Below are positions 46,507-55,609 of a stretch of 64,000 nt of DNA, piece by piece (position 1 is the stretch's first letter; the number at the start of each line of letters is the position of its first letter). Source of the stretch: Bacteroidaceae bacterium (GTDB lineage Bacteria > Bacteroidota > Bacteroidia > Bacteroidales > Bacteroidaceae). Both the position numbers and the translations under genes were made by a program. The notes beneath the pieces were generated by a model that did no database searches, was not told the origin of the DNA, and worked only from the letters and a program-made list of their open reading frames with translations. The DNA lies in assembly GCA_017427065.1 (NCBI GenBank), contig JAFRTL010000007.1, positions 124,001-188,000 of the forward strand, given 5' to 3'.

Positions 46507-46631
46507 CAGATAGTAAACTCATAGTACCCACCTACATCATGCTGATAGGCGATGGCGATCTGTGAGACATGGAATTTTGTCAGCATATTCTCTTGGCTTT
46601 ATATTTACGTTTATATTTCATAATTTATCAG

Positions 46632-47483
46632 ATGGGCTTTTGGAAATCACTCTTTACTGGCAAGGATGAAACGCCAGAAGAAAGCATACAAAAAGAAGAG
46701 GCAAAGAACTTCGATATCTTCAAGTTCGATGGTGTAAGAGCACAACGAATGGGACGCTTGGATTACGCCTTACGTTGTTATGACGAAGCACTGAACCTGA
46801 AGGAGGATTTTGAGACATTGAGCTATAAGTCCACTACCCTTATTGCCATGAATCGTCTGGAAGAGGCGCGTGATGTGTTGAAGCGTATGTCAGAATTGCA
46901 ACCTCAGAGAACAGAGACACACATCACCCTTGCCAACATTCTGTTTATGACAGACGAGTACGAGGCCATGAAAGCCAGTGCAGCGAAGGCGGTGGAGTGC
47001 AACGAGGAGAATCCTATGGCATATTATCTTCTTGGAAAGGCAGAGGAAGCATTGCAGCATCCAGAGGCTGCCATCGAAGCACTGACAAAAGCCATTGAAA
47101 AGCAACCCGATTTTATTGAGGCACTGAATTCGCGTGCTGGTCTCTTGGAAGAGTCTGGCAACAGCGAGAAAGCCATGGCTGATATAAAGGAAGTGTTGAA
47201 ACTGAATGAAGAAGATGAAACAGCCTTAGCACTTCGAGCATACATATACTATAAGGTAGAAAACAACACGGAAAAGGCTAAAGCAGACTATCGGCATATC
47301 ATAGATCTGAATCCATTCAACAAGCAAGCCTACATTGCCCTGATAGCTTTACTTCAATCTGAAGGCAACACTGAAGAGGCCCAAAAACTGGAGGAAGAAG
47401 CCAGTGCCCTGAACCTGAATAATGAGGATATGCCTAACTATTCCATTGGAGGTATGGAGAAGCGGGATGTGTTGGGGCTGTAA
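46632..47483 (+). CDS. TPR repeat protein
   Basis: 283 residues from ATG 46632, with at least six tetratricopeptide repeats from about residue 30 to 260 (for example MGRLDYALRCYDEALNL and HPEAAIEALTKAIEKQPDF). There is no enzyme motif. A longer frame from 46569 would add a hydrophobic 21-residue segment; the shorter start MGFWKSLF is preferred as it fits a soluble protein. Its role is unknown, probably a protein-binding scaffold. It precedes the Phe/Tyr operon but the latter has its own promoter. Confidence 0.8.
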   Translation: MGFWKSLFTGKDETPEESIQKEEAKNFDIFKFDGVRAQRMGRLDYALRCYDEALNLKEDFETLSYKSTTLIAMNRLEEARDVLKRMSELQPQRTETHITLANILFMTDEYEAMKASAAKAVECNEENPMAYYLLGKAEEALQHPEAAIEALTKAIEKQPDFIEALNSRAGLLEESGNSEKAMADIKEVLKLNEEDETALALRAYIYYKVENNTEKAKADYRHIIDLNPFNKQAYIALIALLQSEGNTEEAQKLEEEASALNLNNEDMPNYSIGGMEKRDVLGL

Positions 47484-47485
47484 GA

Positions 47486-47506
47486 CATTGAGCATTGAAC
47501 ATTAAA
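47486..47506. repeat. 7-bp repeat after the TPR gene
   Basis: Three units, CATTGAG, CATTGAA and CATTAAA, begin three bases after the TPR stop codon. Same motif as at 40222 and 2186. Confidence 0.6.
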
Positions 47507-47526
47507 AAAATAAAATTTTGTGACAA

Positions 47527-47560
47527 TTTGTTTGGAAATAAGAAATTTTCATTACATTTG
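47527..47560 (+). promoter_or_regulatory. Promoter of the Phe/Tyr operon
   Basis: -7 box TACATTTG (47553-47560) with two possible -33 TTTG elements at 47527-47530 and 47531-47534 (22- and 18-base spacers). The leader peptide ATG is 27 bp downstream. Confidence 0.72.
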
Positions 47561-47587
47561 CACCCGATAAGCATATAATTTGTAAAA

Positions 47588-47674
47588 ATGAAGCAGTTTA
47601 CTTACGCATATTACTCCTTTTATTACTTTTACTTTGGCCAAGAAGTAGAGCGGGAGTTTGTATGTGCCGAGTGA
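47588..47674 (+). CDS. Phe/Tyr-rich leader peptide of the pheA operon
   Basis: A 28-codon frame, ATG 47588 to TGA 47672-47674. Eleven residues are aromatic (five Phe, six Tyr), ten of them among residues 4-16, which read FTYAYYSFYYFYF. The frame spans an antiterminator arm at 47648-47655 near its end. It fits a ribosome-stalling sensor of charged Phe- and Tyr-tRNA, analogous to enterobacterial pheL, but with Tyr as well as Phe codons, matching an operon with both pheA and tyrA. No Shine-Dalgarno sequence is seen. Confidence 0.88.
   Translation: MKQFTYAYYSFYYFYFGQEVEREFVCAE
47648..47655 (+). promoter_or_regulatory. Antiterminator arm of the pheA leader
   Basis: GAGCGGGA, in the last third of the leader frame, is perfectly complementary to TCCCGCTC (47722-47729) in the terminator left arm. 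Ribosomes that reach the leader stop would cover it; ribosomes stalled at codons 4-13 would not. Confidence 0.78.
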
Positions 47675-47719
47675 CAGCGACGCTTAAGAACTAAAAAAGA
47701 ACAGAAAGTTAAACATAGA

Positions 47720-47750
47720 AATCCCGCTCAATGATTGAGTGGGATTTTTT
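47720..47750 (+). terminator. Attenuator terminator of the pheA operon
   Basis: An 11-bp stem (47720-47730 with 47736-47746, one G-U pair) and a 5-base loop, followed by six T ending at 47750. It lies between the leader peptide and pheA, 12 bp before the pheA start codon. Confidence 0.9.
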
Positions 47751-47762
47751 ATTAATCATTTT

Positions 47763-48605
47763 ATGAAAAAGATAGCAATACAAGGAGGTATCGGATCGTT
47801 CCACGATGTAGCTGCGCATCAGTTCTTTTCAGATGAGGAAATAGAACTATTATGTTGCTCTACCTTTGAGCAGGTATTCGATGCCATCAAGGACGACAGC
47901 CACGTGATAGGTCTCTGTGCCATAGAGAACACCATCGCAGGCAGTCTGTTGCACAATTACGAACTGCTGAAACAAAGTGGCGTACAGATAGTGGGAGAGC
48001 ATAAGCTGCGCATCTCCCATAGCTTCGGCTGTCTGCCTGACGATGATTGGGACGATATCACTGAAGTGAACTCCCACCCTATTGCCTTAATGCAATGTCG
48101 TGATTTTCTGAACAAACATCCTCACATGAAATTAGTGGAAACGGAAGACACGGCGCTGAGTGCCATGATTATCAAACGGGATAATCTACATGGACATGCC
48201 GCCATCTGCTCAAAGGCTGCTGCAGAATACTACGGCATGAAGGTACTGCAAGAAGGCATAGAGACCAACAAGCACAACTTTACGCGCTTCTTGGTGGTAG
48301 CAGACCCTTGGCAAGCTGACGAACTGAAGCAAAAGGGTACATACAACAAAGCCAGTCTGGTCTTCACCCTTCCCCACCATGAGGGCAGCTTGTCGCAAGT
48401 ACTGAGCATTCTGTCGTTCTATCAGATCAACCTCACGAAAATACAGTCGCTCCCCATCATCGGAAGAGAATGGGAATACCAGTTCTACGTGGATGTGGAG
48501 TTTACCAATATATTAAGGTATAAACAAAGCATCAGTGCCATCAGTCCACTGACGAAAGAACTTAAAATACTCGGAGAATATGAAGCAGGAAAATCAACCA
48601 TCTAA
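47763..48605 (+). CDS. pheA: Prephenate dehydratase
   Basis: Makes phenylpyruvate from prephenate for phenylalanine. 280 residues with no fused chorismate mutase (that domain is fused to the DAHP synthase in this operon). The N-terminal catalytic domain has IQGGIGSFHDVAA and the NTIAGSLLHNYELL segment, and TRFLVV marks its end. A C-terminal ACT domain (about 195-275, SLVFTLPHHEGSLSQVLSIL) binds Phe for feedback. ATG 47763 is chosen; the longer frame would begin inside the terminator hairpin. It overlaps the aminotransferase by 26 bp. Confidence 0.95.
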   Translation: MKKIAIQGGIGSFHDVAAHQFFSDEEIELLCCSTFEQVFDAIKDDSHVIGLCAIENTIAGSLLHNYELLKQSGVQIVGEHKLRISHSFGCLPDDDWDDITEVNSHPIALMQCRDFLNKHPHMKLVETEDTALSAMIIKRDNLHGHAAICSKAAAEYYGMKVLQEGIETNKHNFTRFLVVADPWQADELKQKGTYNKASLVFTLPHHEGSLSQVLSILSFYQINLTKIQSLPIIGREWEYQFYVDVEFTNILRYKQSISAISPLTKELKILGEYEAGKSTI

Positions 48606-49764
48606 GATACAGCCAGCAGATAGGCTGAATAGTGTGAGCGAGTATTATTTCTCTCGCAAACTGAAAGAAGTGGCACAGATGAATGCCGCAGGTATGGACG
48701 TGATAAGTCTAGGTATAGGAAGTCCTGACATGCCACCTTCGGAAAAGGCTATCAATCGCCTTTGTGAAGAAGCGAAGAATCCCAATGGGCATGGGTATAT
48801 GCCCTATGTAGGCATTCCTGAACTTCGAAAGGGATTTGCAGACTGGTACAAGAAATGGTACAACGTGGAGTTGGATCCTCAAACTGAAATACAGCCCTTG
48901 ATAGGTTCCAAGGAAGGTATCCTACACGTTACTTTGGCTTTCGTAAACCCTGGGGAACAGGTGCTGGTGCCTAATCCTGGTTATCCTACTTACACTTCAC
49001 TAAGTAAAATCCTCGGAGCAGAGGTTATCTACTATGATTTAAAGGAGGAAAACGGATGGATGCCCGACTTTGCACAATTGGAGCAAATGGATATGAGCCG
49101 CGTGAAACTGATGTGGACCAATTATCCACACATGCCGACAGGCACGAATGCCACGCCTGAGCTTTATGAAAAATTGGTAAAACTGGCCAAAGAGAAAGAC
49201 ATCGTGATAGTAAACGACAATCCTTACAGTTTCATCTTGAACGACCATCCTCTGAGTATTCTCAGTGTTCTAGGAGCCAAGGACTGCTGCATAGAGTTCA
49301 ACAGTATGAGCAAGGCACACAACATGCCTGGATGGCGTATCGGCATGCTGGCATCGAACAAAGATTTCATCAGTTGGGTGCTAAAGGTGAAGAGCAACAT
49401 CGACAGTGGCATGTTCCGCGCCATACAGTTGGCTGCTGCCACCGCTTTGGAAGCTGAAGCCGACTGGTATGATGGCAATAATGCCAACTATCGTCGCCGT
49501 CGTGCATTAGCTGGAGAAATCATGAAGGCACTAGGTTGCACTTACGATGAGAAACAAGTAGGTATGTTCCTCTGGGGACGCATTCCTGACCATTATTCCG
49601 ATGTGGAAGAGTTGACGGAGCGCGTGCTGCACGAGGCTAGAGTTTTTATCACGCCAGGCTTCATCTTTGGTAGCAATGGCAAGCGTTTCATACGCATCTC
49701 GCTTTGCTGCAAGGACGAGAGGCTTAATGAAGCACTTCAACGAATTAAAGAATTGAAACATTAA
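48580..49764 (+). CDS. Class I/II PLP-dependent aminotransferase
   Basis: 394-residue aspartate-aminotransferase-fold enzyme. The PLP-binding Lys is in FNSMSKAHNMPGWRIGM near residue 243, the NPGYPTY segment binds cofactor phosphate, and the substrate-carboxylate Arg is in GKRFIRIS near the C-terminus. Placed between prephenate dehydratase and the DAHP synthase fusion, it is probably the aromatic (or prephenate) aminotransferase of the pathway. Its general sequence also resembles LL-diaminopimelate aminotransferase-like enzymes, so substrate is inferred from context. Confidence 0.88.
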   Translation: MKQENQPSKIQPADRLNSVSEYYFSRKLKEVAQMNAAGMDVISLGIGSPDMPPSEKAINRLCEEAKNPNGHGYMPYVGIPELRKGFADWYKKWYNVELDPQTEIQPLIGSKEGILHVTLAFVNPGEQVLVPNPGYPTYTSLSKILGAEVIYYDLKEENGWMPDFAQLEQMDMSRVKLMWTNYPHMPTGTNATPELYEKLVKLAKEKDIVIVNDNPYSFILNDHPLSILSVLGAKDCCIEFNSMSKAHNMPGWRIGMLASNKDFISWVLKVKSNIDSGMFRAIQLAAATALEAEADWYDGNNANYRRRRALAGEIMKALGCTYDEKQVGMFLWGRIPDHYSDVEELTERVLHEARVFITPGFIFGSNGKRFIRISLCCKDERLNEALQRIKELKH

Positions 49765-49775
49765 AACTTAATAAT

Positions 49776-50843
49776 ATGGAACTGGATTTACAACCCATCA
49801 AGCTGCAAGGCGTAAGTGAAGAGCGCCCACTGGTAATAGCTGGTCCATGCAGCGCAGAGACTGAAGAACAAGTGATGACCACTGCCAAAGCTTTGGCTAA
49901 GAATGGCATTAAGATATTTCGTGCTGGCATCTGGAAACCTCGTACCAAACCAGGTGGTTTCGAGGGTGTAGGTGAACCTGGACTGGCCTGGATGAAACGG
50001 GTTAAGGAAGAAACGGGTATGTATGTTACGACGGAAGTGGCTAACACCAAGCATGTGGAAGCTGCCCTAAAGGCTGGTATCGACATCCTGTGGATAGGAG
50101 CACGTACGTCTGCCAATCCTTTTGCCATGCAGGAAATTGCAGATTCCCTGAAAGGAGTGGATATTCCTGTGTTGGTAAAGAATCCTGTGAATCCTGATTT
50201 GGAGCTTTGGATTGGTGCTATGGAGCGACTGAATAATGCAGGCATACGTCGTCTGGCTGCCATTCATCGTGGTTTCACGACCAATGATAAGAAGATTTAT
50301 CGCAATATGCCGTTGTGGCATATTCCTATTGAGATGCGTCGTCGCATTCCAGACCTCCCCATCATTTGTGACCCTAGTCACATGGGAGGCAAGCGTGAGC
50401 TGATAGCTCCTCTTTGCCAGCAAGCCATGGATCTAGGCTTCGATGGTCTCATAGTGGAGAGTCACTGCAATCCAGACAAGGCTTGGAGCGATGCAGCACA
50501 GCAAGTGACTCCAGACATACTCGATTACATCTTGAACCTTTTGGTTATACGTGATGTGAAATATACTACCGAGAGTCTGGCAGAATTGCGCAAGCAGATT
50601 GATGAATGTGACGAAAGCCTTATCCAAGAATTGGCAAAACGCATGAGGGTGGCCCGTGAGATAGGAACTTACAAGAAGGAACACAATATGGCCATCGTAC
50701 AGACAGGTCGCTACAATGAAATCTTGGAGAAACGTGGCTCTCAGGGAGCCCTCTGTGGATTAGGAAGCGACTTCGTGAAGGTTGTTTTCGAAGCCATACA
50801 TAGCGAGAGCGTACGACAACAGTTAGAGATACTTAATAAATAA
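49776..50843 (+). CDS. aroF: DAHP synthase-chorismate mutase fusion
   Basis: Bifunctional protein of 355 residues. The N-terminal ~260 residues are a type I-beta (KDO8P-synthase-like) DAHP synthase: VIAGPCSAE, GIWKPRTKPGGFEGVG, IHRGF and CDPSHMGG. The C-terminal ~90 residues are an AroQ-type chorismate mutase (LAELRKQIDECDESLIQELA onward, with MRVAREIGTYK). It joins entry to the shikimate pathway with the branch step, and the mutase probably confers feedback. Known in Bacteroidetes. It lies 11 bp after the aminotransferase. Confidence 0.95.
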   Translation: MELDLQPIKLQGVSEERPLVIAGPCSAETEEQVMTTAKALAKNGIKIFRAGIWKPRTKPGGFEGVGEPGLAWMKRVKEETGMYVTTEVANTKHVEAALKAGIDILWIGARTSANPFAMQEIADSLKGVDIPVLVKNPVNPDLELWIGAMERLNNAGIRRLAAIHRGFTTNDKKIYRNMPLWHIPIEMRRRIPDLPIICDPSHMGGKRELIAPLCQQAMDLGFDGLIVESHCNPDKAWSDAAQQVTPDILDYILNLLVIRDVKYTTESLAELRKQIDECDESLIQELAKRMRVAREIGTYKKEHNMAIVQTGRYNEILEKRGSQGALCGLGSDFVKVVFEAIHSESVRQQLEILNK

Positions 50844-50855
50844 AATACCTATCAT

Positions 50856-51629
50856 ATGAGAATACTTATTTTAGGAGCTGGTAAGATGGGAACTTTTCTG
50901 GCTGATGTGCTGAGCTTTCAGCATGAAGTAGCCGTGTTCGATACCAATGTTCAAGCCCTGCGCTTCATCTATCATACTTACCGCTATACTACGTTAGATG
51001 AAATTAAGGAGTTCGCTCCAGAGCTGGTGATCAATGCTGTCACGTTGAACCATACGCTGGATGCTTTCAGTACAGTAATTCCGGCTTTGCCAAAGGACTG
51101 TATCCTGAGTGACATTACCAGTGTGAAGACTGGTATGAAGGAATTCTATGAGCAAAGTGGTTTTCGTTTTGTAAGTAGTCACCCTATGTTCGGTCCCACA
51201 TTTGCCAACCTGAGTAACCTCAGTAACGAAAGTGCTATCATTATTAAAGAGGGCGACCATCTAGGGCGCATCTTCTTCAAGGACCTGTACCAGCAACTCA
51301 ACCTCCGAATTTTTGAATATACCTTCGAAGAGCACGACGAAACGGTGGCTTACTCGCTTTCTATCCCATTTGTCTCTACCTTCGTGTTCTCTGCTGTAAT
51401 GAAGCATCAGGATGCTCCTGGTACTACGTTCAAGAAACACTTGGCCATTGCTCATGGCGTATTAAATGAGGACGATTATCTATTGCAGGAAATACTTTTC
51501 AATCCCCGCACGCAGCATCAAGTGGAAAATATCCGTAAGGAATTGAAGGAGTTACTCGGAATCATAGAGCAGAAAGATGAGGAAGGCATGAAACGATACC
51601 TAGAGAAAATCAGAAAGAACGTGCTCTGA
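50856..51629 (+). CDS. tyrA: Prephenate dehydrogenase
   Basis: Makes 4-hydroxyphenylpyruvate for tyrosine. 257 residues: an N-terminal Rossmann domain (ILGAGKMGTFLADVL) and a C-terminal helical domain holding the SHPMFGPT active-site segment. There is no fused chorismate mutase or ACT domain. It is the last gene of pheA-aminotransferase-aroF-tyrA, 12 bp after aroF. Confidence 0.93.
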   Translation: MRILILGAGKMGTFLADVLSFQHEVAVFDTNVQALRFIYHTYRYTTLDEIKEFAPELVINAVTLNHTLDAFSTVIPALPKDCILSDITSVKTGMKEFYEQSGFRFVSSHPMFGPTFANLSNLSNESAIIIKEGDHLGRIFFKDLYQQLNLRIFEYTFEEHDETVAYSLSIPFVSTFVFSAVMKHQDAPGTTFKKHLAIAHGVLNEDDYLLQEILFNPRTQHQVENIRKELKELLGIIEQKDEEGMKRYLEKIRKNVL

Positions 51630-51644
51630 TAAGAAAGAAATCAC

Positions 51645-51652
51645 TATCTTTG
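51645..51652 (+). promoter_or_regulatory. -7 box for dnaG, 5 bp from the start codon
   Basis: TATCTTTG with the G five bases before ATG 51658; it implies a very short or absent 5' leader. No -33 TTTG is visible. Confidence 0.5.
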
Positions 51653-51657
51653 CTCAC

Positions 51658-53691
51658 ATGATTGACCAACCCACTGTAGAACGGATTCTGGACACAGCAC
51701 AGATAGTAGATGTAGTGTCCGACTTTGTCACACTGAAGAAACGCGGTGTGAACTATGTGGGTTTGTGTCCTTTTCACGATGACAAGTCGCCCTCTATGTA
51801 CGTGTCACCAGCGAAAGGGATTTTCAAGTGTTTCGCTTGCGGAAAAGCAGGCAACGCTGCCGGCTTCGTGATGGAGCATGAACAGATGTCGTGGCCCGAT
51901 GCCTTGCGCTATTTGGCTAAAAAATACAACATCGAGATCAAGGAAAAGGAACTGACTGATGAAGAGCGCCAAACACAGACGGAACGCGAAAGTCTGTTTG
52001 TAGTCAATCAGTTTGCCCGCGACTTTTTCCAGCAACATCTTCAACAGAGTGAAGAAGGGCGTAGTATTGGACTAGCTTACTTTCGCGATCGTGGATTCCG
52101 AGATGACATCATCGAGAAGTTCCAATTAGGTTACTCTCCTGAAAAGCGCGATGCCTTAGCAAATGAAGCCCTAAAGAAAAGTTATAAGAAAGACTATCTG
52201 ATAAGGACTGGTCTCTGTTTCGAAACAGAAGACCATCGACTGCGTGACCGTTTCTGGGGACGCGTCATATTCCCCTTCCATACCCTGAGCGGTAAGGTAG
52301 TGGCCTTTGGTGGTCGTGTACTTTCTCGTGAAACCAAGGGAGTGGCGCAGAAATACGTCAATTCTCCAGAAAGTGAGATCTTCACTAAAGGCAATAATCT
52401 CTATGGACTCTACTTTGCCAAACAAGCCATCATGAAAAAAGATCGTTGCTTCTTGGTTGAAGGTTATACCGATGTTATCTCCATGCACCAGAGTGGCATT
52501 GAGAATGTAGTGGCATCCAGTGGAACGGCACTAACAGAGGCTCAAATCAGATTGATACATCGCTTTACCAGCAACATTACAGTATTGTACGATGGTGACG
52601 AGGCAGGAATCCATGCGGCACTCCGTGGAACCGACTTGCTTTTAGCAGAGGGTATGAACGTGAAAGTATGCCTTTTGCCCGATGGAGAAGACCCTGATTC
52701 TTTCGCCCGCAAACATAATGCATCGGAATACCAAGCTTTCATTGAGGAGCATGAGACCGATTTCATTCGCTTCAAGACCAATCTGCTGATGAAAGATGCC
52801 CAACGCGACCCTATTAAACGGGCAGAGCTTATTGGTAGTCTGATGGAGAGTATTGCAGTAATTCCTGAAGCCATTGTGCGTGATATCTATATTAAGGAAT
52901 GTGCGCAAATGCTGCAAATGGACGATAAGATTCTGGTTAGTGAAGTCGCCAAAAGAAGGGAAAAACATGCTGATGAAGAAGCCAAACGTAAGGAAAGAGA
53001 GAAGAATAGGCAACAAGATGCGCCTTCTTCTTCTGAATCTGCACCCGATGATAACTTCCCACCTCCAGTACCCGAGGAATGGAATATTGTAGAGCCCAAG
53101 CCGGCAGAACAACAAACAACAGGTAAAGATAATCGCGTCTTTGAAGCATACGAACGTATGCTGACACAGATGATTGTCCGCTATGGTGAGCTCATCATGT
53201 GTGAAGAGGATACGGAAGATGGGAAAAAACCTGTCAATGTGATAAGTTACATCGCGCATGAAATGGCCATTGACAGTTTACAATTCCATCACCCTATTTA
53301 TCAGCAGATATTAGAAGAAGCCATATGTCATCAATCGGAAGATGGATTCAAGGCCGAACACTTCTTCACGCATCACAACAATCCTGAGATCAACCAAATC
53401 AGTGTAAACTTGATTAGTGACAGATACCAACTAAGCAAGTATCATTTTAAGAATCAGACGGTAGTAAATGATGAGGACAGGTTGGCAGAATTGGTCCCCA
53501 TTCTGATGACCAATTTCAAATATGTCGTTGTCAGCAACAAGCTAAAGACGCTAATGCATGAACTGCAAGAAGCATCCAAGACAAGAGATGAACAACAATG
53601 TAATACTATTATTAAAGAATATTCTGAACTCCTCGAAGTTCAGAAAATAATGGCCAAAACCTTAGGAGACCGTGTTGTATTAAACTTATGA
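51658..53691 (+). CDS. dnaG: DNA primase
   Basis: Makes RNA primers at the replication fork; 677 residues. The N-terminal CHC2 zinc finger has CPFH (Cys38, His41) and [10 protein letters not shown], the TOPRIM domain has VEGYTDV (Glu near 268) and LYDGDEAG (near 312), and the C-terminal helicase-binding domain lies after a charged Lys/Glu and Pro-rich linker (about 435-500). It lies 28 bp after tyrA with its own -7 box. Its stop region overlaps the convergent folE by 6 bp. Confidence 0.96.
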   Translation: MIDQPTVERILDTAQIVDVVSDFVTLKKRGVNYVGLCPFHDDKSPSMYVSPAKGIFKCFACGKAGNAAGFVMEHEQMSWPDALRYLAKKYNIEIKEKELTDEERQTQTERESLFVVNQFARDFFQQHLQQSEEGRSIGLAYFRDRGFRDDIIEKFQLGYSPEKRDALANEALKKSYKKDYLIRTGLCFETEDHRLRDRFWGRVIFPFHTLSGKVVAFGGRVLSRETKGVAQKYVNSPESEIFTKGNNLYGLYFAKQAIMKKDRCFLVEGYTDVISMHQSGIENVVASSGTALTEAQIRLIHRFTSNITVLYDGDEAGIHAALRGTDLLLAEGMNVKVCLLPDGEDPDSFARKHNASEYQAFIEEHETDFIRFKTNLLMKDAQRDPIKRAELIGSLMESIAVIPEAIVRDIYIKECAQMLQMDDKILVSEVAKRREKHADEEAKRKEREKNRQQDAPSSSESAPDDNFPPPVPEEWNIVEPKPAEQQTTGKDNRVFEAYERMLTQMIVRYGELIMCEEDTEDGKKPVNVISYIAHEMAIDSLQFHHPIYQQILEEAICHQSEDGFKAEHFFTHHNNPEINQISVNLISDRYQLSKYHFKNQTVVNDEDRLAELVPILMTNFKYVVVSNKLKTLMHELQEASKTRDEQQCNTIIKEYSELLEVQKIMAKTLGDRVVLNL

Positions 53692-54273
53692 CTTATTCCT
53701 AATTAAGTCCATAAACTCGGCACGGGTCTTAGCTTGATTGAAAGCTCCCGTAAAATCAGAAGTGGTGGTTATCGCATTCTTTTTTTCTACGCCACGCATC
53801 TGCATACACATGTGCTTCGCTTCCAACACCACCATCACACCCATGGGATTAAGTGTTTCCTGAATGCACTCCTTAATCTGTGTAGTCAAACGTTCCTGTA
53901 CTTGTAGTCTATGAGAAAAGATATCTACCACACGAGCTATCTTACTGAGCCCGGTGATATATTCATTAGGGATATAAGCCACATGAGCTTTACCATAGAA
54001 AGGAAGCATGTGATGCTCGCAGAGAGAGAAGAAATCAATATCCTTCACTATGACCATCTGCTTATAATCTTCCCTGAAACGGGCAGAAAGCAGAACTTCG
54101 TGAGGATCTATCTCATACCCTTTGGTCAGCGTAATCATGGCTTTTGCCACACGCTCTGGTGTTTTAAGCAATCCTTCACGATGCACATCTTCTCCTAAAA
54201 GAGTAATAATGTGCTTATAATGATCTTTCAATTCCTCCAATACTGGAGATTCCACAACTTCGTTTTCTAACAT
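53686..54273 (-). CDS. folE: GTP cyclohydrolase I
   Basis: First step of folate (and pterin) synthesis, GTP to dihydroneopterin triphosphate; 195 residues. The zinc site is [20 protein letters not shown] (near residue 84), and [20 protein letters not shown] follows. It is the last gene of DUF1599-DoxX-tpiA-SPOR-folE, 1 bp after the SPOR gene. folA and thyA are elsewhere in the window. Confidence 0.96.
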   Translation of the reverse strand: MLENEVVESPVLEELKDHYKHIITLLGEDVHREGLLKTPERVAKAMITLTKGYEIDPHEVLLSARFREDYKQMVIVKDIDFFSLCEHHMLPFYGKAHVAYIPNEYITGLSKIARVVDIFSHRLQVQERLTTQIKECIQETLNPMGVMVVLEAKHMCMQMRGVEKKNAITTTSDFTGAFNQAKTRAEFMDLIRNKS

Positions 54274-54274
54274 C

Positions 54275-54754
54275 TTATTCAGCAGGTATAACTATTTGAT
54301 CTTTAACAACGGAAACTTCCCTGAATTTTCCTTCTTTCCTTAATTCTCTCATGGCTGCATGGGCCTCTTCGATAGTTCTGAAATCTCCCACACGACAAAG
54401 CCAACGCGGAGGATTGAACATGGCATAAACAGTCAGATCTGGAAACTTACTCCTGACTTCTGAAGCCACACGACTAGCCTCATTCTTAGAAGCTCTGGTA
54501 TTACTGCCTACATACACTTGCACCCTATATCCTTGCTTCTTCAGAGTACCCTTGTTTGAAGCAGACTTGCCTTGAGAACCCATAGAGGCAGCCAAGTCGG
54601 AATTCAACAAAGCAGCAATATCATTGTCCTGATGGATGGTTATAGTTCCAAGACCTGCTCCATCCTTCTGCAAATGTTCAATAATGCTCTGTGCTGAGAC
54701 TCCCATCCCAAACTGAGCAAACAGGAAAAAACAGATTCCTAAAAACTTCTTCAT
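54275..54754 (-). CDS. SPOR-domain secreted protein
   Basis: 159 residues with an N-terminal signal peptide (about 1-20) and a C-terminal SPOR domain (about 82-155, [18 protein letters not shown] onward) that binds denuded peptidoglycan at division sites. The region between is short and carries no motif. It lies between tpiA and folE, 1 bp before folE; the conserved linkage has no obvious functional logic. Confidence 0.88.
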   Translation of the reverse strand: MKKFLGICFFLFAQFGMGVSAQSIIEHLQKDGAGLGTITIHQDNDIAALLNSDLAASMGSQGKSASNKGTLKKQGYRVQVYVGSNTRASKNEASRVASEVRSKFPDLTVYAMFNPPRWLCRVGDFRTIEEAHAAMRELRKEGKFREVSVVKDQIVIPAE

Positions 54755-54773
54755 TTTCTTGAATGCTTTTTAC

Positions 54774-54816
54774 AGTGAAAAAACAAAAGGCCATGCCAGT
54801 AAGCACTGGCACAGCC
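54774..54816 (-). terminator. Terminator-like hairpin between tpiA and the SPOR gene
   Basis: On the minus strand TGCCAGT/ACTGGCA with flanking GGC/GCC (54789-54816) is followed by a T-rich run. It would end or reduce transcription from tpiA into the SPOR gene and folE, implying partial read-through or an internal promoter I did not identify. Confidence 0.7.
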
Positions 54817-54830
54817 AATATAAGAACAAC

Positions 54831-55592
54831 TTATTTCTTCCAAGCATCAATGATGCCATTGAAATCAGCGCACTTCAAAGAGGCACCACCAATCAAGCCA
54901 CCATCAATATCAGGTTTTGCAAACAATTCAGGTGCATTGCTAGCCTTGCAGCTACCGCCATAAAGAATAGAAGTATTCTCTGCTACCTCAGCGCCATACT
55001 TCTCAGCCACACAACCACGGATGTAAGCATGAATCTCTTCAGCCTGCTCTGCAGTAGCAGTCTTACCTGTACCAATGGCCCAAATAGGCTCGTAAGCGAT
55101 GACAATCTTTGCAAAGTCCTCAGCATTCAGATTGAATACGCTACCTTCCAACTCTGCCTTTACAACCTCATTCTGCTTATTAGCTTCACGTTCTTCAAGG
55201 CTCTCACCGATGCAGAAGATAACCTTCAAGCCATTAGCCAAAGCCAACAGAACCTTTTCCTTTAAGATCTCAGGAGTTTCTTTATAGTACTCACGACGCT
55301 CAGAATGGCCAAGAATCACATACTGTGCACCTGTGCTCTTTACCATCTTTGCAGAAACCTCACCAGTATAAGCGCCCTTCTCCTTGTCAGCGCAGTTCTC
55401 TGCACCAAGGCCTATCAGGTTGCTATCCAAAACAGAAGCTACTGAAGCCAAGTGAATGAAAGGAGTGCAAATTACCACATCGCAATTTGGTTTGTCTGCT
55501 GCCAAAGCTTCGTTCAATTCCTTTGCCAAAGCAACACCTTCCTGCAGGTCCAGATTCATCTTCCAGTTTCCTGCGACAATTTTCTTTCTCAT
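54831..55592 (-). CDS. tpiA: Triose-phosphate isomerase
   Basis: Interconverts DHAP and glyceraldehyde-3-phosphate; 253 residues. GNWKMN (catalytic Lys, near residue 10), GHSERR (catalytic His) and [11 protein letters not shown] (catalytic Glu) are all present, and YGGSCKASN binds phosphate. It follows the DoxX-type gene by 17 bp. Confidence 0.97.
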   Translation of the reverse strand: MRKKIVAGNWKMNLDLQEGVALAKELNEALAADKPNCDVVICTPFIHLASVASVLDSNLIGLGAENCADKEKGAYTGEVSAKMVKSTGAQYVILGHSERREYYKETPEILKEKVLLALANGLKVIFCIGESLEEREANKQNEVVKAELEGSVFNLNAEDFAKIVIAYEPIWAIGTGKTATAEQAEEIHAYIRGCVAEKYGAEVAENTSILYGGSCKASNAPELFAKPDIDGGLIGGASLKCADFNGIIDAWKK

Positions 55593-55609
55593 TTGTTTCT
55601 ATTATAAAG

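Noticed and set aside
47739..47762. Longer pheA start (MGFFINHF-)
   Set aside because: It would begin inside the right arm of the attenuator hairpin; the family begins at MKKIAIQGG.
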